14,858 nt of DNA from DAIOHQ01 sp036744635 (GTDB lineage: Bacteria > Planctomycetota > Phycisphaerae > Tepidisphaerales > Tepidisphaeraceae). Below, in pieces: positions 5,388 to 13,572 of this stretch; position 1 is the stretch's first letter; the number at the start of each line of letters is the position of its first letter. The notes below the pieces were generated by a model. That model saw only the letters and a program-made list of their open reading frames with translations, was not told the origin of the DNA and did no database searches. The stretch is taken from positions 1 to 14,858 of the forward strand of contig DAIOHQ010000109.1 in NCBI GenBank assembly GCA_036744635.1. Reading direction: 5' to 3'. Made by a program: the position numbers and the translations under genes.

Positions 5388-8300
5388 TCAGGGCTTCCAG
5401 CGGAAGAAGTTATTTTTGCCGCCCCAGCCGCTGTTTTCGGTGAAGACCAGGTATTCGCCGTTGGTCCGCTTGAAGGCGCGCAGGCCCATGGCGGCGTCTT
5501 CCCAGGCGCTGCTGCCGGCCACCTCGGGGCCCATGGAGAGGATCTCGGCGAGTGAGCCGGTGTTGAGGTCGAAGACGTGTACCTCGCCGAAGAGGTAGGC
5601 GAAGAAGAGGTAGTCGCCGGCGATCTGCATGCCCATGTAGCCACGGTAGGGGAAGAGGTTCCGCTCGTACATGAAGTAGTCGCCATCGGTGGCCGGTTCC
5701 AGGGCCTTGACCTTCCACTTCGGCGTGCGGTTGCCTTTGCTCCAGTCGTCGTAGCGGGCCATGAAGTATTGGGCCGGCGATGTATCCTTGTCGCCGGTGC
5801 GGGCCACGGCCGGGTAGAACGCGATCATGATGTCGCGGTCGGCATCGTAGTCCATGCGGCAGGACATGCCCCAGCCGCTGGTCTTGTCGCCTTCCTCGGG
5901 AAAGCGGAAGTCCTGGTAGCCCTCGCCTTTGGCTCCACCGTAGAGCGGGACGCCCTTGTCGTTGATCCCCTTGAACGGGAAATGGCGCATGAACGAGCCG
6001 CCGGTGCTGGGAACCCCGGCCCAGAGGTCGCCCTTGGAATCCACGCACAACGTGGTGACCCAGCCGATGGGGGAATCCATCTTGGTCAGCTCATCGGGAC
6101 TCTCTTTTCCGTCGCCGTTGGCGTCGATCCACAGGGACTTGCCGCCGGCGCGGGTGCCGCCGGCGGGGATGGCGATCTCGCCGTCGTAGCGATAGATGTT
6201 GATGTCGCCGACGGTGCCCTGGCCGCTGGTGAACATGACCAGACGCTTGTCGGTTCCCGTCCCGAGTCGCCGCACAATGGACTGCGAGCTGCCAGCGCGG
6301 ACGGGCTCGCCGAAGTTGCGCCAGTCCCAGTTGTAGCCGATGTAGGTCTGCTCTTTGCCGGGCTCGGTTTTGGAGAGGTCGAGCTTGAGGTGGTTGTAGG
6401 TGCCGTAGATCTCCGCGCCGTCGCCGGCGGGATCGACGTCGTAGGTGTCGCAGAACATCAGGCTGTTGAGCATCCACTTGAACTGGCCATCGGGGGTGAA
6501 CATGCGCAGGTCGGTGCCTTGGAAACCGCCGCCGACGTAGAGGTTGCCTTTGGCGTCCACGCCGACGCCGTTGATGCCGGGGAAGCGGGCGTAGCCGCTG
6601 CCCCTGCCTCCCGCGTCGCTCACGAGCTGGGTGGGGGAGAGATAGTGGATAAGGCCGGGTTGCGGGCCGGCATAGACGCCGCCCTGTTCGCCGAAGGTGC
6701 GGGCGAGGTGGGGCTTGGTGGCGAGGCTGGCGTAGAAGCGCACGTTGAGGTTGGGGAGATCTTCGCCGACGAGCAGCTGATCGTGGGCGGCGTCGTAGGC
6801 GAGGCAGGTGGGGTTGACGACATCGGTGATGGCGCGGCCGGTGAAGGTGCCATCGGTTTTGTAGCACTTGATGGAAGGAAGGGCAGCGGGGGCGGTCGCC
6901 GGGGCGGTGGCGGGGGCAGGAGTGGCGGCGGGCTTGTCCTTGTCCTTTTCCGTGTCTTTGTCGGCGCGCTGGATGATCCACAGGTCGCCGCGCCTATCGA
7001 AGGTCATCACGCCCGGCCGCTGGAAAGCGAAGCTCCGGCTGATGAGTTCCTGGGATTCGCCGGTGAAGTCACCGGTGGCCGGGCCGCCGCAGTTGATTGC
7101 CAGCACGCGCTCGCCCTTGGCGTTGAGCACCTCCAGCCCGCACAGGCCCGGGCCACCGTAGGTGCCGAAGCGGAAGGTGACGTTTCCCTTGTCATCCGCC
7201 TTGTAGCCGGGGAAATCCTTGACCAGGGGCTTGAGCACGCCGCCGGCGGCTTCGGCCACATCCACCTTTGTTCCGTCGATGCTGATGATGCGATTCCGCG
7301 GGTCGGCCTTCTCTGGACGCTTGATGTACTCGGCGAGGTGGCAGCGAATGGTGTATTCGCCGCCCGCGGTAAGGCCGGGGAGCGTGTACTTGACGCCTTC
7401 GCCGATGCGCTGGGTCTGGTAAACCACCGCCGGGGCCAACTGCTTGTCGTCTCTTGGCACGATCACCGGCTCCGGCGCCAGGGCGACGCCATCGTTGGCG
7501 CCTTCGGCGGTCTGGTAGGTCTTGACCGGCTCGAGCGTGACCACGCGGATGATGTTGTCGCGCGAGTCGGCGACGAACAGCTCGCGGCCGTTGGAGGCCA
7601 TGCCGGAGATGACCGAGTTGTTGGTCTTCTTATCGAGCAGGTTGATCGAGAGGAAGATAGGTTGGGGGGCGAAGTCCGGCGCGGCCGGATCCAGCTCGGT
7701 GATGTGGTTGACGGTGGCGACGTACAGATGCTTGCCGTCGCCGGTGATGCCGCCCTGGCCGGTTTGCGGCGTGCCGATGGGGAGCCCGCGAAGGACCTTG
7801 CCATCGCGGTAAGAGGTCACCGGCTGGCCGGCCTCATCCCAATAGGAGCTGGTATAGCAGGTGCCATCGGCGGCCACCCACATCGCCGATAGGGTGTTGG
7901 ACACATGGTTATCCTCCGGTCGGCAGCCGAAGGTATTGCCGACCCAACTGGTCTTGTAGCGCATCTGCGCCGGGCCGATCTTGATGGAGTCGAAGGTGGC
8001 GGTGACCGCCTTGCCCTCGGCCGCGCCGGAGGCGCCGCAGGCGAAGAAGCCAAGCTGGAAGGCGCCATTCAGCGGGAATTCACCGCCGCTGACGTTGGAG
8101 ATCATGGACCAGAGCTTGCCGTCGCGGGACTTGTAGACGGCGAAGTTCCTGTCCATCCGCACCATCCTGAGCCAGAGCGGCCCGGGCTTGGCGAGTGGAA
8201 TGCCGGCGGTAGCGACCTTGGGAGCAACCTTGGTCGTCGCTCCGGGCGACCTGGAAATCCAATGCACGGAGTTGTCTTTGGCCTTGAGGAAGAGCGCGAC

Positions 8301-8672
8301 CATGGGCCCGCCGGGCGTGTTGTCAGAGCGGGCCATGATCCCCACCGTGGCGTCGTCCGAGCCGCCCAACTCGGTGAGCCGGGCGATGACTTCAAAGTCA
8401 CCGGCCGGGTGCGGGGTGGAGACGAAGTGGCACTCATCGCTGCCTTTGAGGTTCAGCCCGGCGCCCCCGCCGCTCAGCTTCATGGTCGAGGTGTCCGGGG
8501 CCCAGGTGTGGCTGCCAGGCGTCGCCGGTGTTCCGATGGCGACATCCTTCCACGTGTAAACGGTATCCGCCCCCTCGGCCCCCTTCGCGGCCCCGCCGGC
8601 CAGGCAGCCCGCCAACAGGATCGCCACGACCGATGTCCACGCCATTCGGCAACTTCGCTTGGTTGTCTTCAT
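5388..8672 (-). CDS. Large beta-propeller lipoprotein with malectin-like and EF-hand-like elements
   Basis: A 1094-residue exported protein. The start is ATG 8672, because a lipoprotein signal follows at once: MKTTKRSCRMAW, a hydrophobic stretch, then the lipobox L20-A-G-C23. The longer open frame to 8969 runs into the DUF971 gene and is non-coding in character. Residues about 40-230 look like a DUF1349 or concanavalin-type sandwich (DFEVIARLTELGGSDDATVG, ATFDSIKIG). About 240-410 and 600-1090 look like NHL or six-bladed propeller repeats (GITGDGKHLYVATVNHI, GINGVGVDAKGNLYVGGG, TLCVDSKGDLWAG). About 415-530 is malectin-like (YTLPGLTAGGEYTIRCHLAE, GLEVLNAKGERVLAINCGG). A Pro-Ala-Thr linker lies at about 570-600. 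Residues 850-861 (DANGDGKESPDE) form a canonical EF-hand calcium loop. It probably binds carbohydrate or a partner at the cell surface; no catalytic motif was recognised. Confidence 0.85.
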   Translation of the reverse strand: MKTTKRSCRMAWTSVVAILLAGCLAGGAAKGAEGADTVYTWKDVAIGTPATPGSHTWAPDTSTMKLSGGGAGLNLKGSDECHFVSTPHPAGDFEVIARLTELGGSDDATVGIMARSDNTPGGPMVALFLKAKDNSVHWISRSPGATTKVAPKVATAGIPLAKPGPLWLRMVRMDRNFAVYKSRDGKLWSMISNVSGGEFPLNGAFQLGFFACGASGAAEGKAVTATFDSIKIGPAQMRYKTSWVGNTFGCRPEDNHVSNTLSAMWVAADGTCYTSSYWDEAGQPVTSYRDGKVLRGLPIGTPQTGQGGITGDGKHLYVATVNHITELDPAAPDFAPQPIFLSINLLDKKTNNSVISGMASNGRELFVADSRDNIIRVVTLEPVKTYQTAEGANDGVALAPEPVIVPRDDKQLAPAVVYQTQRIGEGVKYTLPGLTAGGEYTIRCHLAEYIKRPEKADPRNRIISIDGTKVDVAEAAGGVLKPLVKDFPGYKADDKGNVTFRFGTYGGPGLCGLEVLNAKGERVLAINCGGPATGDFTGESQELISRSFAFQRPGVMTFDRRGDLWIIQRADKDTEKDKDKPAATPAPATAPATAPAALPSIKCYKTDGTFTGRAITDVVNPTCLAYDAAHDQLLVGEDLPNLNVRFYASLATKPHLARTFGEQGGVYAGPQPGLIHYLSPTQLVSDAGGRGSGYARFPGINGVGVDAKGNLYVGGGFQGTDLRMFTPDGQFKWMLNSLMFCDTYDVDPAGDGAEIYGTYNHLKLDLSKTEPGKEQTYIGYNWDWRNFGEPVRAGSSQSIVRRLGTGTDKRLVMFTSGQGTVGDINIYRYDGEIAIPAGGTRAGGKSLWIDANGDGKESPDELTKMDSPIGWVTTLCVDSKGDLWAGVPSTGGSFMRHFPFKGINDKGVPLYGGAKGEGYQDFRFPEEGDKTSGWGMSCRMDYDADRDIMIAFYPAVARTGDKDTSPAQYFMARYDDWSKGNRTPKWKVKALEPATDGDYFMYERNLFPYRGYMGMQIAGDYLFFAYLFGEVHVFDLNTGSLAEILSMGPEVAGSSAWEDAAMGLRAFKRTNGEYLVFTENSGWGGKNNFFRWKP

Positions 8673-8708
8673 GTGATTCTCACAGCTTTCTCTTGAGCCC
8701 GTATCTTC

Positions 8709-8740
8709 CAGTCCAGGAAAAGGGCAGTCCAGGAACAGGG
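8709..8740. repeat. Two tandem copies of a 16-mer upstream of the lipoprotein gene
   Basis: Bases 8709-8724 and 8725-8740 are the same 16-mer (CAGTCCAGGAAAAGGG) with one substitution. On the coding strand of the lipoprotein gene the unit reads as pyrimidine-rich CCCTTTTCCTGGACTG, 37 to 68 bases before the ATG. It could be a two-site operator or simple repeat debris. Apart from this pair I see no gene or clear promoter in the 202-base gap 8673-8874. Confidence 0.75.
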
Positions 8741-8874
8741 GACATGATTTATATCGCCTGCGGGACGAGCCGATTCTGCGGCCGGCCTCGGGACCGCAGC
8801 ATCCAATATAGTCCAGGGCCCCGGCGGATGATGCGCCCGTCGCGGCATCATCAGACGGTGCCGCTGTTTTCGGA

Positions 8875-9216
8875 TCACCCCGGGCAGATTTCCCGCAGGT
8901 ATTGAAAGGAATAAATCCCGCTGCCGTGCTGGTCGGACCATTCGATCTGCAGGGCGTAGTTGCCCACAAGCTGGGCGCTGACGGCCACCAGCGGGGTTGC
9001 GAAATTCCCCGGCAGGATGGTCAGCAGCGGCTTTTTCTTCACCGGATTATCCTCGTGCCGCACCTGCCTGCACATCGCGCAGGGGCACATCGTGCGCAGA
9101 TAGGAAATGCTGTAGACGCACACCCGCCCATCCTGCCATTGGATCTCCAGCTTCTCATCCTTCTTCAGATCCAGCCGAACCGGCGTGGTGGCCGGGGTCA
9201 TTGAAGTCGCGTCCAT
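8875..9216 (-). CDS. DUF971 / gamma-butyrobetaine hydroxylase N-terminal-like zinc-binding protein
   Basis: A 113-residue stand-alone DUF971 (GBBH-like N-terminal, PF06155) domain. Visible hallmarks are LEIQWQDGRVCVY, the LR followed by C44-P-C46-A-M-C49, and IEWSDQHGSGIYSFQYLR with H97. The C-x-C-x2-C plus downstream His is the same arrangement as the structural zinc ligands of the N-terminal domain of gamma-butyrobetaine hydroxylase, so zinc binding is a fair inference. Such short proteins often occur near iron-sulfur assembly or Mrp/ApbC genes, but none is visible here. Its exact role is unknown. An alternative start is Met6. It lies 32 bases after the prepilin-like gene on the same strand, so co-transcription is possible. 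Confidence 0.85.
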   Translation of the reverse strand: MDATSMTPATTPVRLDLKKDEKLEIQWQDGRVCVYSISYLRTMCPCAMCRQVRHEDNPVKKKPLLTILPGNFATPLVAVSAQLVGNYALQIEWSDQHGSGIYSFQYLREICPG

Positions 9217-9248
9217 CGGCGAATTGTAATCGGGAAGCCGGCGACTGG

Positions 9249-10154
9249 TTAATACCCGTATTTGGAGGTGATTCCCTCGACGTGGCCATCGGTCCAGCCA
9301 TAGTTGCGAAAATGGGCAATTCTCGGCAACTGATTGGCGTCGGAAATTTGAATGAACGGCTCATGCGGCGCGAACGTCATTCCCCAAGGCCCGCCGCGGT
9401 TTTGGGTGATGATGAAGGTGGGGCAATCGATCAGCTTGAACGTGCCGCGGCGGCGCAGGTCTTTGTTGTCGTTGACGTAACCATAGCCCGGCCGGACGCA
9501 GTCGATCCGCAGGCCTTCGATGTTCGCTCCATCTGGGTAGAGCGCCAGCGGGTTGCTCCAGGTGGCATAGAGATAGCCGTTGCAGCCGGGGCCGTTGTAG
9601 GCGAAGAACGGGACGGTGTGAGGATCGACGCCATCGGGCAGCATGCCGAGGTTCGGCTTACGCGGGGTGTAGTACCATCCCACATCCAGGATGTTCCCGC
9701 CGGCGGTGTACCAGTCGCCGGCGCGCGAGGTGCAGGTCACGCCCTTGTAGCTCTTGAGAAAGCCGGTATCCATCAGGATCTTCACATACGGATAGCCGCC
9801 GTTGCAATCGACGCACTCATCGCCCGTCCACTGCACGCCGGCCAGTTGTGGATTGCCTTGGAAATAGGCCGTCGTCTGACTTCCCTGGTAGCCATCGAGG
9901 GTGGACTGATACGGCACCCCGCCGCCATCGAAGGCGCCCCAATTCGAGCGAAACACGTGGGTGGGATAAGTCTTGCAGGTGGCGGCGTACATCGTCAGCG
10001 CCATCAGCATCTGGCGCTGATTGCTGGCGCAGGTGACGCGCATCGCGCCTTCCCGGGCCTTCTTCAGCGCCGGCAACAGCAAGGCGATCAGCAGGCCGAT
10101 GATGCCGACGACCACCAGCAGCTCAACCAAGGTAAAAGCGCGACGACGAGGCAA
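9249..10154 (-). CDS. Prepilin-type N-terminal cleavage/methylation domain protein
   Basis: A type IV pseudopilin-like protein of about 301 residues. RRRA precedes FTLVELLVVVGIIGLLIALL, which is the prepilin peptidase site followed by the hydrophobic N-helix; cleavage would leave Phe1 and the usual Glu5. The soluble part has several cysteines (GDECVDCNGG, GVTCTSRAG) and ends with WTDGHVEGITSKYGY, the D-G-H-V ending common in the many planctomycete proteins of this class. These are exported or surface proteins of unclear function. I prefer TTG 10154, which has GAAAGGA four bases upstream and gives a short MPRRRA leader. The frame continues to another TTG at 10223, but that would give a 28-residue leader and lies upstream of a likely -10 box. 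It is transcribed after gatB, 94 bases from its stop. Confidence 0.85.
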   Translation of the reverse strand: MPRRRAFTLVELLVVVGIIGLLIALLLPALKKAREGAMRVTCASNQRQMLMALTMYAATCKTYPTHVFRSNWGAFDGGGVPYQSTLDGYQGSQTTAYFQGNPQLAGVQWTGDECVDCNGGYPYVKILMDTGFLKSYKGVTCTSRAGDWYTAGGNILDVGWYYTPRKPNLGMLPDGVDPHTVPFFAYNGPGCNGYLYATWSNPLALYPDGANIEGLRIDCVRPGYGYVNDNKDLRRRGTFKLIDCPTFIITQNRGGPWGMTFAPHEPFIQISDANQLPRIAHFRNYGWTDGHVEGITSKYGY

Positions 10155-10158
10155 AATG

Positions 10159-10165
10159 TCCTTTC
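10159..10165 (-). promoter_or_regulatory. Ribosome-binding site for the TTG start at 10154
   Basis: GAAAGGA on the minus strand stands four bases before TTG 10154. It favours this start over the TTG at 10223. Confidence 0.5.
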
Positions 10166-10179
10166 GGATGAAGAGTGGC

Positions 10180-10185
10180 AGTATA
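10180..10185 (-). promoter_or_regulatory. Possible -10 element for the prepilin-like gene
   Basis: TATACT on the minus strand, five of six consensus bases, lies 25 bases upstream of the preferred TTG start. I found no convincing -35 at the usual spacing. Confidence 0.35.
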
Positions 10186-10248
10186 CCGCGATTTGAAGCC
10201 GGCCGCGAAGGATTTTCGGGCAATTTTTCCTCGTGGAGTCTGCGATTC

Positions 10249-11718
10249 TTAGCCCAATCTGGCCTTGAGTCGCTCCTGCACGACTTTTGGATTCAGGCCT
10301 TTGGCCGATTTCATCACCATTCCTACCAGCGCGCCAAAAGCCGCCTGCCGGCCGGCGCGATAGTCCTTCAGCGCCGGGGGCACTTGGGCAATCAGGGCGT
10401 CGATGGCCGCATCGACGCCAGCGCTGTCAGTCGACTGCAACAGGCCGAGTTTCGCCGCGGCATCTTCGGCAGGCTGGTCTTGTTCGACGATCGCGGCGAC
10501 GATTTTCTTGGCGGTTTCCTTACTAGCGGCGATTTTGTTTTCCGCCACCAGCCTGGCGATCTCGCCCATGCGCTGGGGCGTCACCCCAAGATTGACCTGG
10601 CGCATCCCCTTTTCGTTGGCCAGTTCCCGCAGGGCTTCCATCAGGGCGCTGGCCCGCGGCGCCGGCGCGCCGGATGCGAGCATCGCTTCAAAGAAATCCC
10701 CCGTCTCCCGATCGGCCGCGAGGATGGCGGCATCCTTTTCCTTCAAGCCCAGGGCCTCCACGTAGCGCCTGCGCCGGGCTGCGGGAAGCTCGCCCACCTT
10801 CCCCTTGAGCTCAGCCAGCCAGGCATCATCCACTTCCACCGGCACCAGGTCCGGATCGGGAAAATAGCGGTAGTCGTGCGCCTCTTCCTTGTCGCGCTGG
10901 TGGAAGGTGGACTCGGTCGCCTCATCCCAGCCATAGGTGCTCTTCTTCCCCAGGCTGCCGGTCTCCTCCCATTCGACAATCTGCCTGCGGACTTCGTAGG
11001 CCGTCGCCCGTTCCAGGACGCTGAAGCTGTTGAGGTTCTTGATCTCGGTGATGGCGGTTTTGTGAATCACTCCTTCGGCGTCGGTGACGTGGACGTTGAT
11101 GTTGGGCTCGAAGCGCATGTGGCCCATCTGCATCTGCGCCTCGCTGATTCCCAGGTGCTGCACCAGCTTCTGCAGCTCCTGGGCGAAGATGGCCACCTGC
11201 CTTGGCGTGGTCAAATCCGGCTCGGTGACGATCTCCAGCAGCGGCGTGCCGGCGCGGTTCAGGTCCACAATGCTGTGATCGATGTGGTATCCGCCGGGGG
11301 CATCGTGCAGCAGCTTGCCGGCATCTTCTTCCAGGTGGGCCCGGCGGATGCGCACGGGAACTTTTCCGCCATCCACCTCGATCTCGAACATCCCCTCCGC
11401 GCACAGCGGCAGGTCATATTGGGAGATCTGATAATTTTTGGGAAGGTCGGGGTAGTAGTAACTCTTGCGGTCCCACTTGGTGTGCCGGGCGATCCGGCAC
11501 CCCAGCGCCAGGCCGGCCATGAGCGAATACTCCACGGCACGCTTGTTCATCACCGGCAGCGTGCCGGGCAGGCCCAGCACCTGCGGATCGACCTGCGAAT
11601 TGGGCGTGCCGCCAAAGCCGTTGGCGGCGCCGGTGAACATCTTGCTGCGCGTGGCAAGCTGCACGTGAATTTCCAGCCCGACCAGCACGCGATGCGATTT
11701 GCAGATGCGCTGGGTCAT
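10249..11718 (-). CDS. gatB: Aspartyl/glutamyl-tRNA(Asn/Gln) amidotransferase subunit B
   Basis: GatB of the GatCAB complex, 489 residues, a normal full length. In the cytoplasm it holds misacylated Glu-tRNA(Gln) or Asp-tRNA(Asn) and carries out the kinase/transamidation half of the reaction using ammonia from GatA. Visible marks are VLVGLEIHVQL near the N-terminus, SYYYPDLPKNYQISQYDLPL, the signature HSIVDLNRAGTPLLEIVTEP (around residue 152), HDYRYFPDPDLVPVEV, and a helical C-terminal GatB/YqeY domain ending in GLNPKVVQERLKARLG. AGGAG lies five bases before ATG 11718. gatA and gatC are not next to it in this window. It is preceded by a 171-base gap holding a large inverted repeat. Confidence 0.97.
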   Translation of the reverse strand: MTQRICKSHRVLVGLEIHVQLATRSKMFTGAANGFGGTPNSQVDPQVLGLPGTLPVMNKRAVEYSLMAGLALGCRIARHTKWDRKSYYYPDLPKNYQISQYDLPLCAEGMFEIEVDGGKVPVRIRRAHLEEDAGKLLHDAPGGYHIDHSIVDLNRAGTPLLEIVTEPDLTTPRQVAIFAQELQKLVQHLGISEAQMQMGHMRFEPNINVHVTDAEGVIHKTAITEIKNLNSFSVLERATAYEVRRQIVEWEETGSLGKKSTYGWDEATESTFHQRDKEEAHDYRYFPDPDLVPVEVDDAWLAELKGKVGELPAARRRRYVEALGLKEKDAAILAADRETGDFFEAMLASGAPAPRASALMEALRELANEKGMRQVNLGVTPQRMGEIARLVAENKIAASKETAKKIVAAIVEQDQPAEDAAAKLGLLQSTDSAGVDAAIDALIAQVPPALKDYRAGRQAAFGALVGMVMKSAKGLNPKVVQERLKARLG

Positions 11719-11723
11719 GATGG

Positions 11724-11728
11724 CTCCT
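11724..11728 (-). promoter_or_regulatory. Ribosome-binding site of gatB
   Basis: AGGAG on the minus strand, five bases before ATG 11718. Confidence 0.7.
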
Positions 11729-11771
11729 GATAGCGGAATGAGTCTCGGAAATCCATCTCGCGCGCGCTCTC

Positions 11772-11839
11772 GTAGGGGCGGGGTCTCCCCGCCCTCTTGC
11801 GCCGTTTGCAGAATGCGGGCGGGGAGACCCCGCCCCTAC
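11772..11839. repeat. Nested inverted repeat between the dehydrogenase gene and gatB
   Basis: Two perfect 23-bp arms (11772-11794 and 11817-11839) face each other across 22 bases. Each arm is itself a hairpin: GGGCGGGG and CCCCGCCC around TCT on the left, and around AGA on the right. The DNA or RNA can therefore fold as one long stem or as two short ones. No T-run follows on either strand. It takes up much of the 171-base gap; outside it I see only the gatB ribosome-binding site. Confidence 0.92.
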
Positions 11840-11889
11840 AGAATGCCCTTCCGTGCGACACTCGAGCCGTGCACGCAAGGCTTGCCGAT

Positions 11890-12840
11890 TCACGGCGCCG
11901 GATACTTCGCCGGCCTGCCTTCCAACACCTCGATCACATCGCGCACCACCCAGCTCATGTTCTCCAGCGCCGTGTGGGTGCGGGCGGCCAGGTGCGGCGT
12001 CAGCAGCACATTCTCCAGCCCCAGCAGGGGCAAATCCGGCCCCGGCGGCTCGGGAGCGAATACGTCAATCGCCGCGCCGGCCAGTCGTTTCGCACGCAGC
12101 GCCTCGGCCAGCGCCGCCGCGTCCAGCACTTCGCCGCGGCTGGTATTGATGAGGATGGCGGTTGACTTCATCAGCGCCAACTGCGCGGCGCCGACCAGCT
12201 TTTCATTCCCCGGCCGCATGTCCACGTGCAACGTCACGATATCCGCCTCGCGATACAGCCGCTCCTTCTCCACCGCCTCGGCCGGAAAATCCAGCTTGGC
12301 CGCGACGTCCAGCAGGTCGTTGTACAGCACCCGCATGCCAAAACCATTCCGCGCGATGTGCCCCACCCGCCGGCCAACCCGCCCCATGCCGACGATGCCG
12401 ATGGTCAACTCGTTAAGCTGCCGCCCGCGCACGGTATCGCGGATGCGTTTGAATTCCTTCGGTTCGTAGACGCGCTCGCGGAAGAAATTCCATGGCCGCA
12501 GCAGTTGCAGGATGTATCCGACCACGAAATCCCCCACCGCCAGCGTGTTGGCATCCGGCGTGTAGACCACCTCGACGCCCCGGCGGCGGCAGGCGGCGAT
12601 GTCGATGTTCTCCAGCCCCACGCCGCCGCGGCCGACGACCTTCAGGTTGGGCGCGCCGTCCAGCAACCCATCATTCACGCGCGTGTAGGTGCGCACGACC
12701 AACCCGTGCGCCCGCGCCAGCGCCGCCGCAAATCCCGCATCCTTGATTCCAATCTCCACCACTTCCGCGCGCTCGCGCAACCAGCGCAGCGGGCCGGAAT
12801 CGGAGCCTTCGGTGACAAGAATCATTGGCCAGGATGACAT
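11890..12840 (-). CDS. D-isomer-specific 2-hydroxyacid dehydrogenase, phosphoglycerate dehydrogenase-like
   Basis: A cytoplasmic NAD-dependent dehydrogenase of 316 residues. Visible are GRGGVGLENIDI, the nucleotide-binding G151-M-G-R-V-G156, Asp175 at the end of the next strand (favouring NAD over NADP), and the catalytic set Arg235 (INTSRGEVLD), Glu264 (VFAPEPPG) and His283 (LLTPHLAA). The closest resemblance is to the catalytic core of 3-phosphoglycerate dehydrogenase, the first step of serine synthesis. The C-terminal ACT or ASB domains of many SerA enzymes are absent, so another 2-hydroxyacid substrate is possible and I do not assign serA. GAAAGGA lies seven bases before ATG 12840. It follows the gene upstream after only 28 bases. 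Confidence 0.9.
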   Translation of the reverse strand: MSSWPMILVTEGSDSGPLRWLRERAEVVEIGIKDAGFAAALARAHGLVVRTYTRVNDGLLDGAPNLKVVGRGGVGLENIDIAACRRRGVEVVYTPDANTLAVGDFVVGYILQLLRPWNFFRERVYEPKEFKRIRDTVRGRQLNELTIGIVGMGRVGRRVGHIARNGFGMRVLYNDLLDVAAKLDFPAEAVEKERLYREADIVTLHVDMRPGNEKLVGAAQLALMKSTAILINTSRGEVLDAAALAEALRAKRLAGAAIDVFAPEPPGPDLPLLGLENVLLTPHLAARTHTALENMSWVVRDVIEVLEGRPAKYPAP

Positions 12841-12847
12841 TCAACAT

Positions 12848-12854
12848 TCCTTTC
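12848..12854 (-). promoter_or_regulatory. Ribosome-binding site of the dehydrogenase gene
   Basis: GAAAGGA on the minus strand, seven bases before ATG 12840. It supports this start over the second in-frame ATG five codons later. Confidence 0.65.
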
Positions 12855-12868
12855 ACGCCCGATTGAAA

Positions 12869-13480
12869 TCACACAAGATCTTTCCGCCCGTTCAAGACAA
12901 CTCCAAGCATCTTGGTTGCTTTCTTTCTGACGCGCTCATTTTCGTTGATGCTGAGGGCGCGCAGTTGGCCAACAAAATCTCGGTCTGCAATCTTGATCAT
13001 GAGCCGTCCGGCTTCGCCTATCTCGCGTCGATGATGAGGCATGCTGCAGAGATGGAGCCCATATTGTTTGAGCCGCTCCCGATGCTCGTCAGTGAGTGGA
13101 ACCGTCTTGAGCCGTTTGAGATGCTCTTCCTTGGCATAGCCACATCGAAAGGCTGGAACATCAACTTCAAGAAACTCGATGATCGCAGAAACAGCATCGG
13201 GATGGCCCGCGACGAAGGCGTCATACAAAGGGATCAAATACTCCAGAAACAATTTGCCTAGCAGTTTATCTCGGTTGTCGGAGAACGGCTTTGCGGCCTT
13301 GTAGGCGATGCCATTCGCATCCCAAACCTTCGCCCACGAGAGATGTCGCTTCTTGGGCGAAATATCTTTCAATGCATCCGCTCGCGCCTCCGCCCAGGCA
13401 GTGGTGAATGCCTGGTGGGCGCGCCGAATCTGTTCCATGAGCTGCCGATACTCCTGTGGCCGGTCCATTGCGACCTTCAT
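12869..13480 (-). CDS. Unrecognised soluble protein, possibly helical repeat-like
   Basis: About 203 residues, rich in charged residues and without signal or membrane segments. I do not recognise a family with confidence. The C-terminal half (GYAKEEHLKRLKTVPLTDEH, REIGEAGRLMIKIADRDFV, NENERVRKKATKMLGVVL) reads like paired amphipathic helices of the HEAT/ARM kind, and I recall loosely similar helical proteins in planctomycetes and Verrucomicrobia. Codons such as AAA, CTT, TTG, GTT and GAT are common here, so third positions look less GC-rich than in the neighbours, which may indicate acquisition. The start could be ATG 13480, a TTG four codons earlier (13492), or ATG 13468, which has GAAGG five bases upstream. 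It is 28 bases upstream of the dehydrogenase gene and may share its transcript. Confidence 0.7.
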   Translation of the reverse strand: MKVAMDRPQEYRQLMEQIRRAHQAFTTAWAEARADALKDISPKKRHLSWAKVWDANGIAYKAAKPFSDNRDKLLGKLFLEYLIPLYDAFVAGHPDAVSAIIEFLEVDVPAFRCGYAKEEHLKRLKTVPLTDEHRERLKQYGLHLCSMPHHRREIGEAGRLMIKIADRDFVGQLRALSINENERVRKKATKMLGVVLNGRKDLV

Positions 13481-13572
13481 GTGAATACCCAAGAAGTCAG
13501 CACATTTCAGCGGCTTCTTCGCCCAATTGTTTCACTTAGCGAAACTACAAGACTACAACCTGATCCCGGTGA

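Noticed and set aside
5577..7892. Long plus-strand frame of 771 codons opposite the lipoprotein gene
   Set aside because: Composition is Val/Gly/Ala/Asp-rich with no recognisable motif; it is the antisense shadow of a GC-rich gene whose own frame has clear domains and a signal peptide.
8673..8969. N-terminal extension of the lipoprotein to 8969
   Set aside because: It would overlap the DUF971 gene and bury the lipoprotein signal peptide about 100 residues inside the protein.
10021..11730. Plus-strand frame of 569 codons opposite gatB
   Set aside because: gatB is certain on the other strand; the plus frame shows no family motif.
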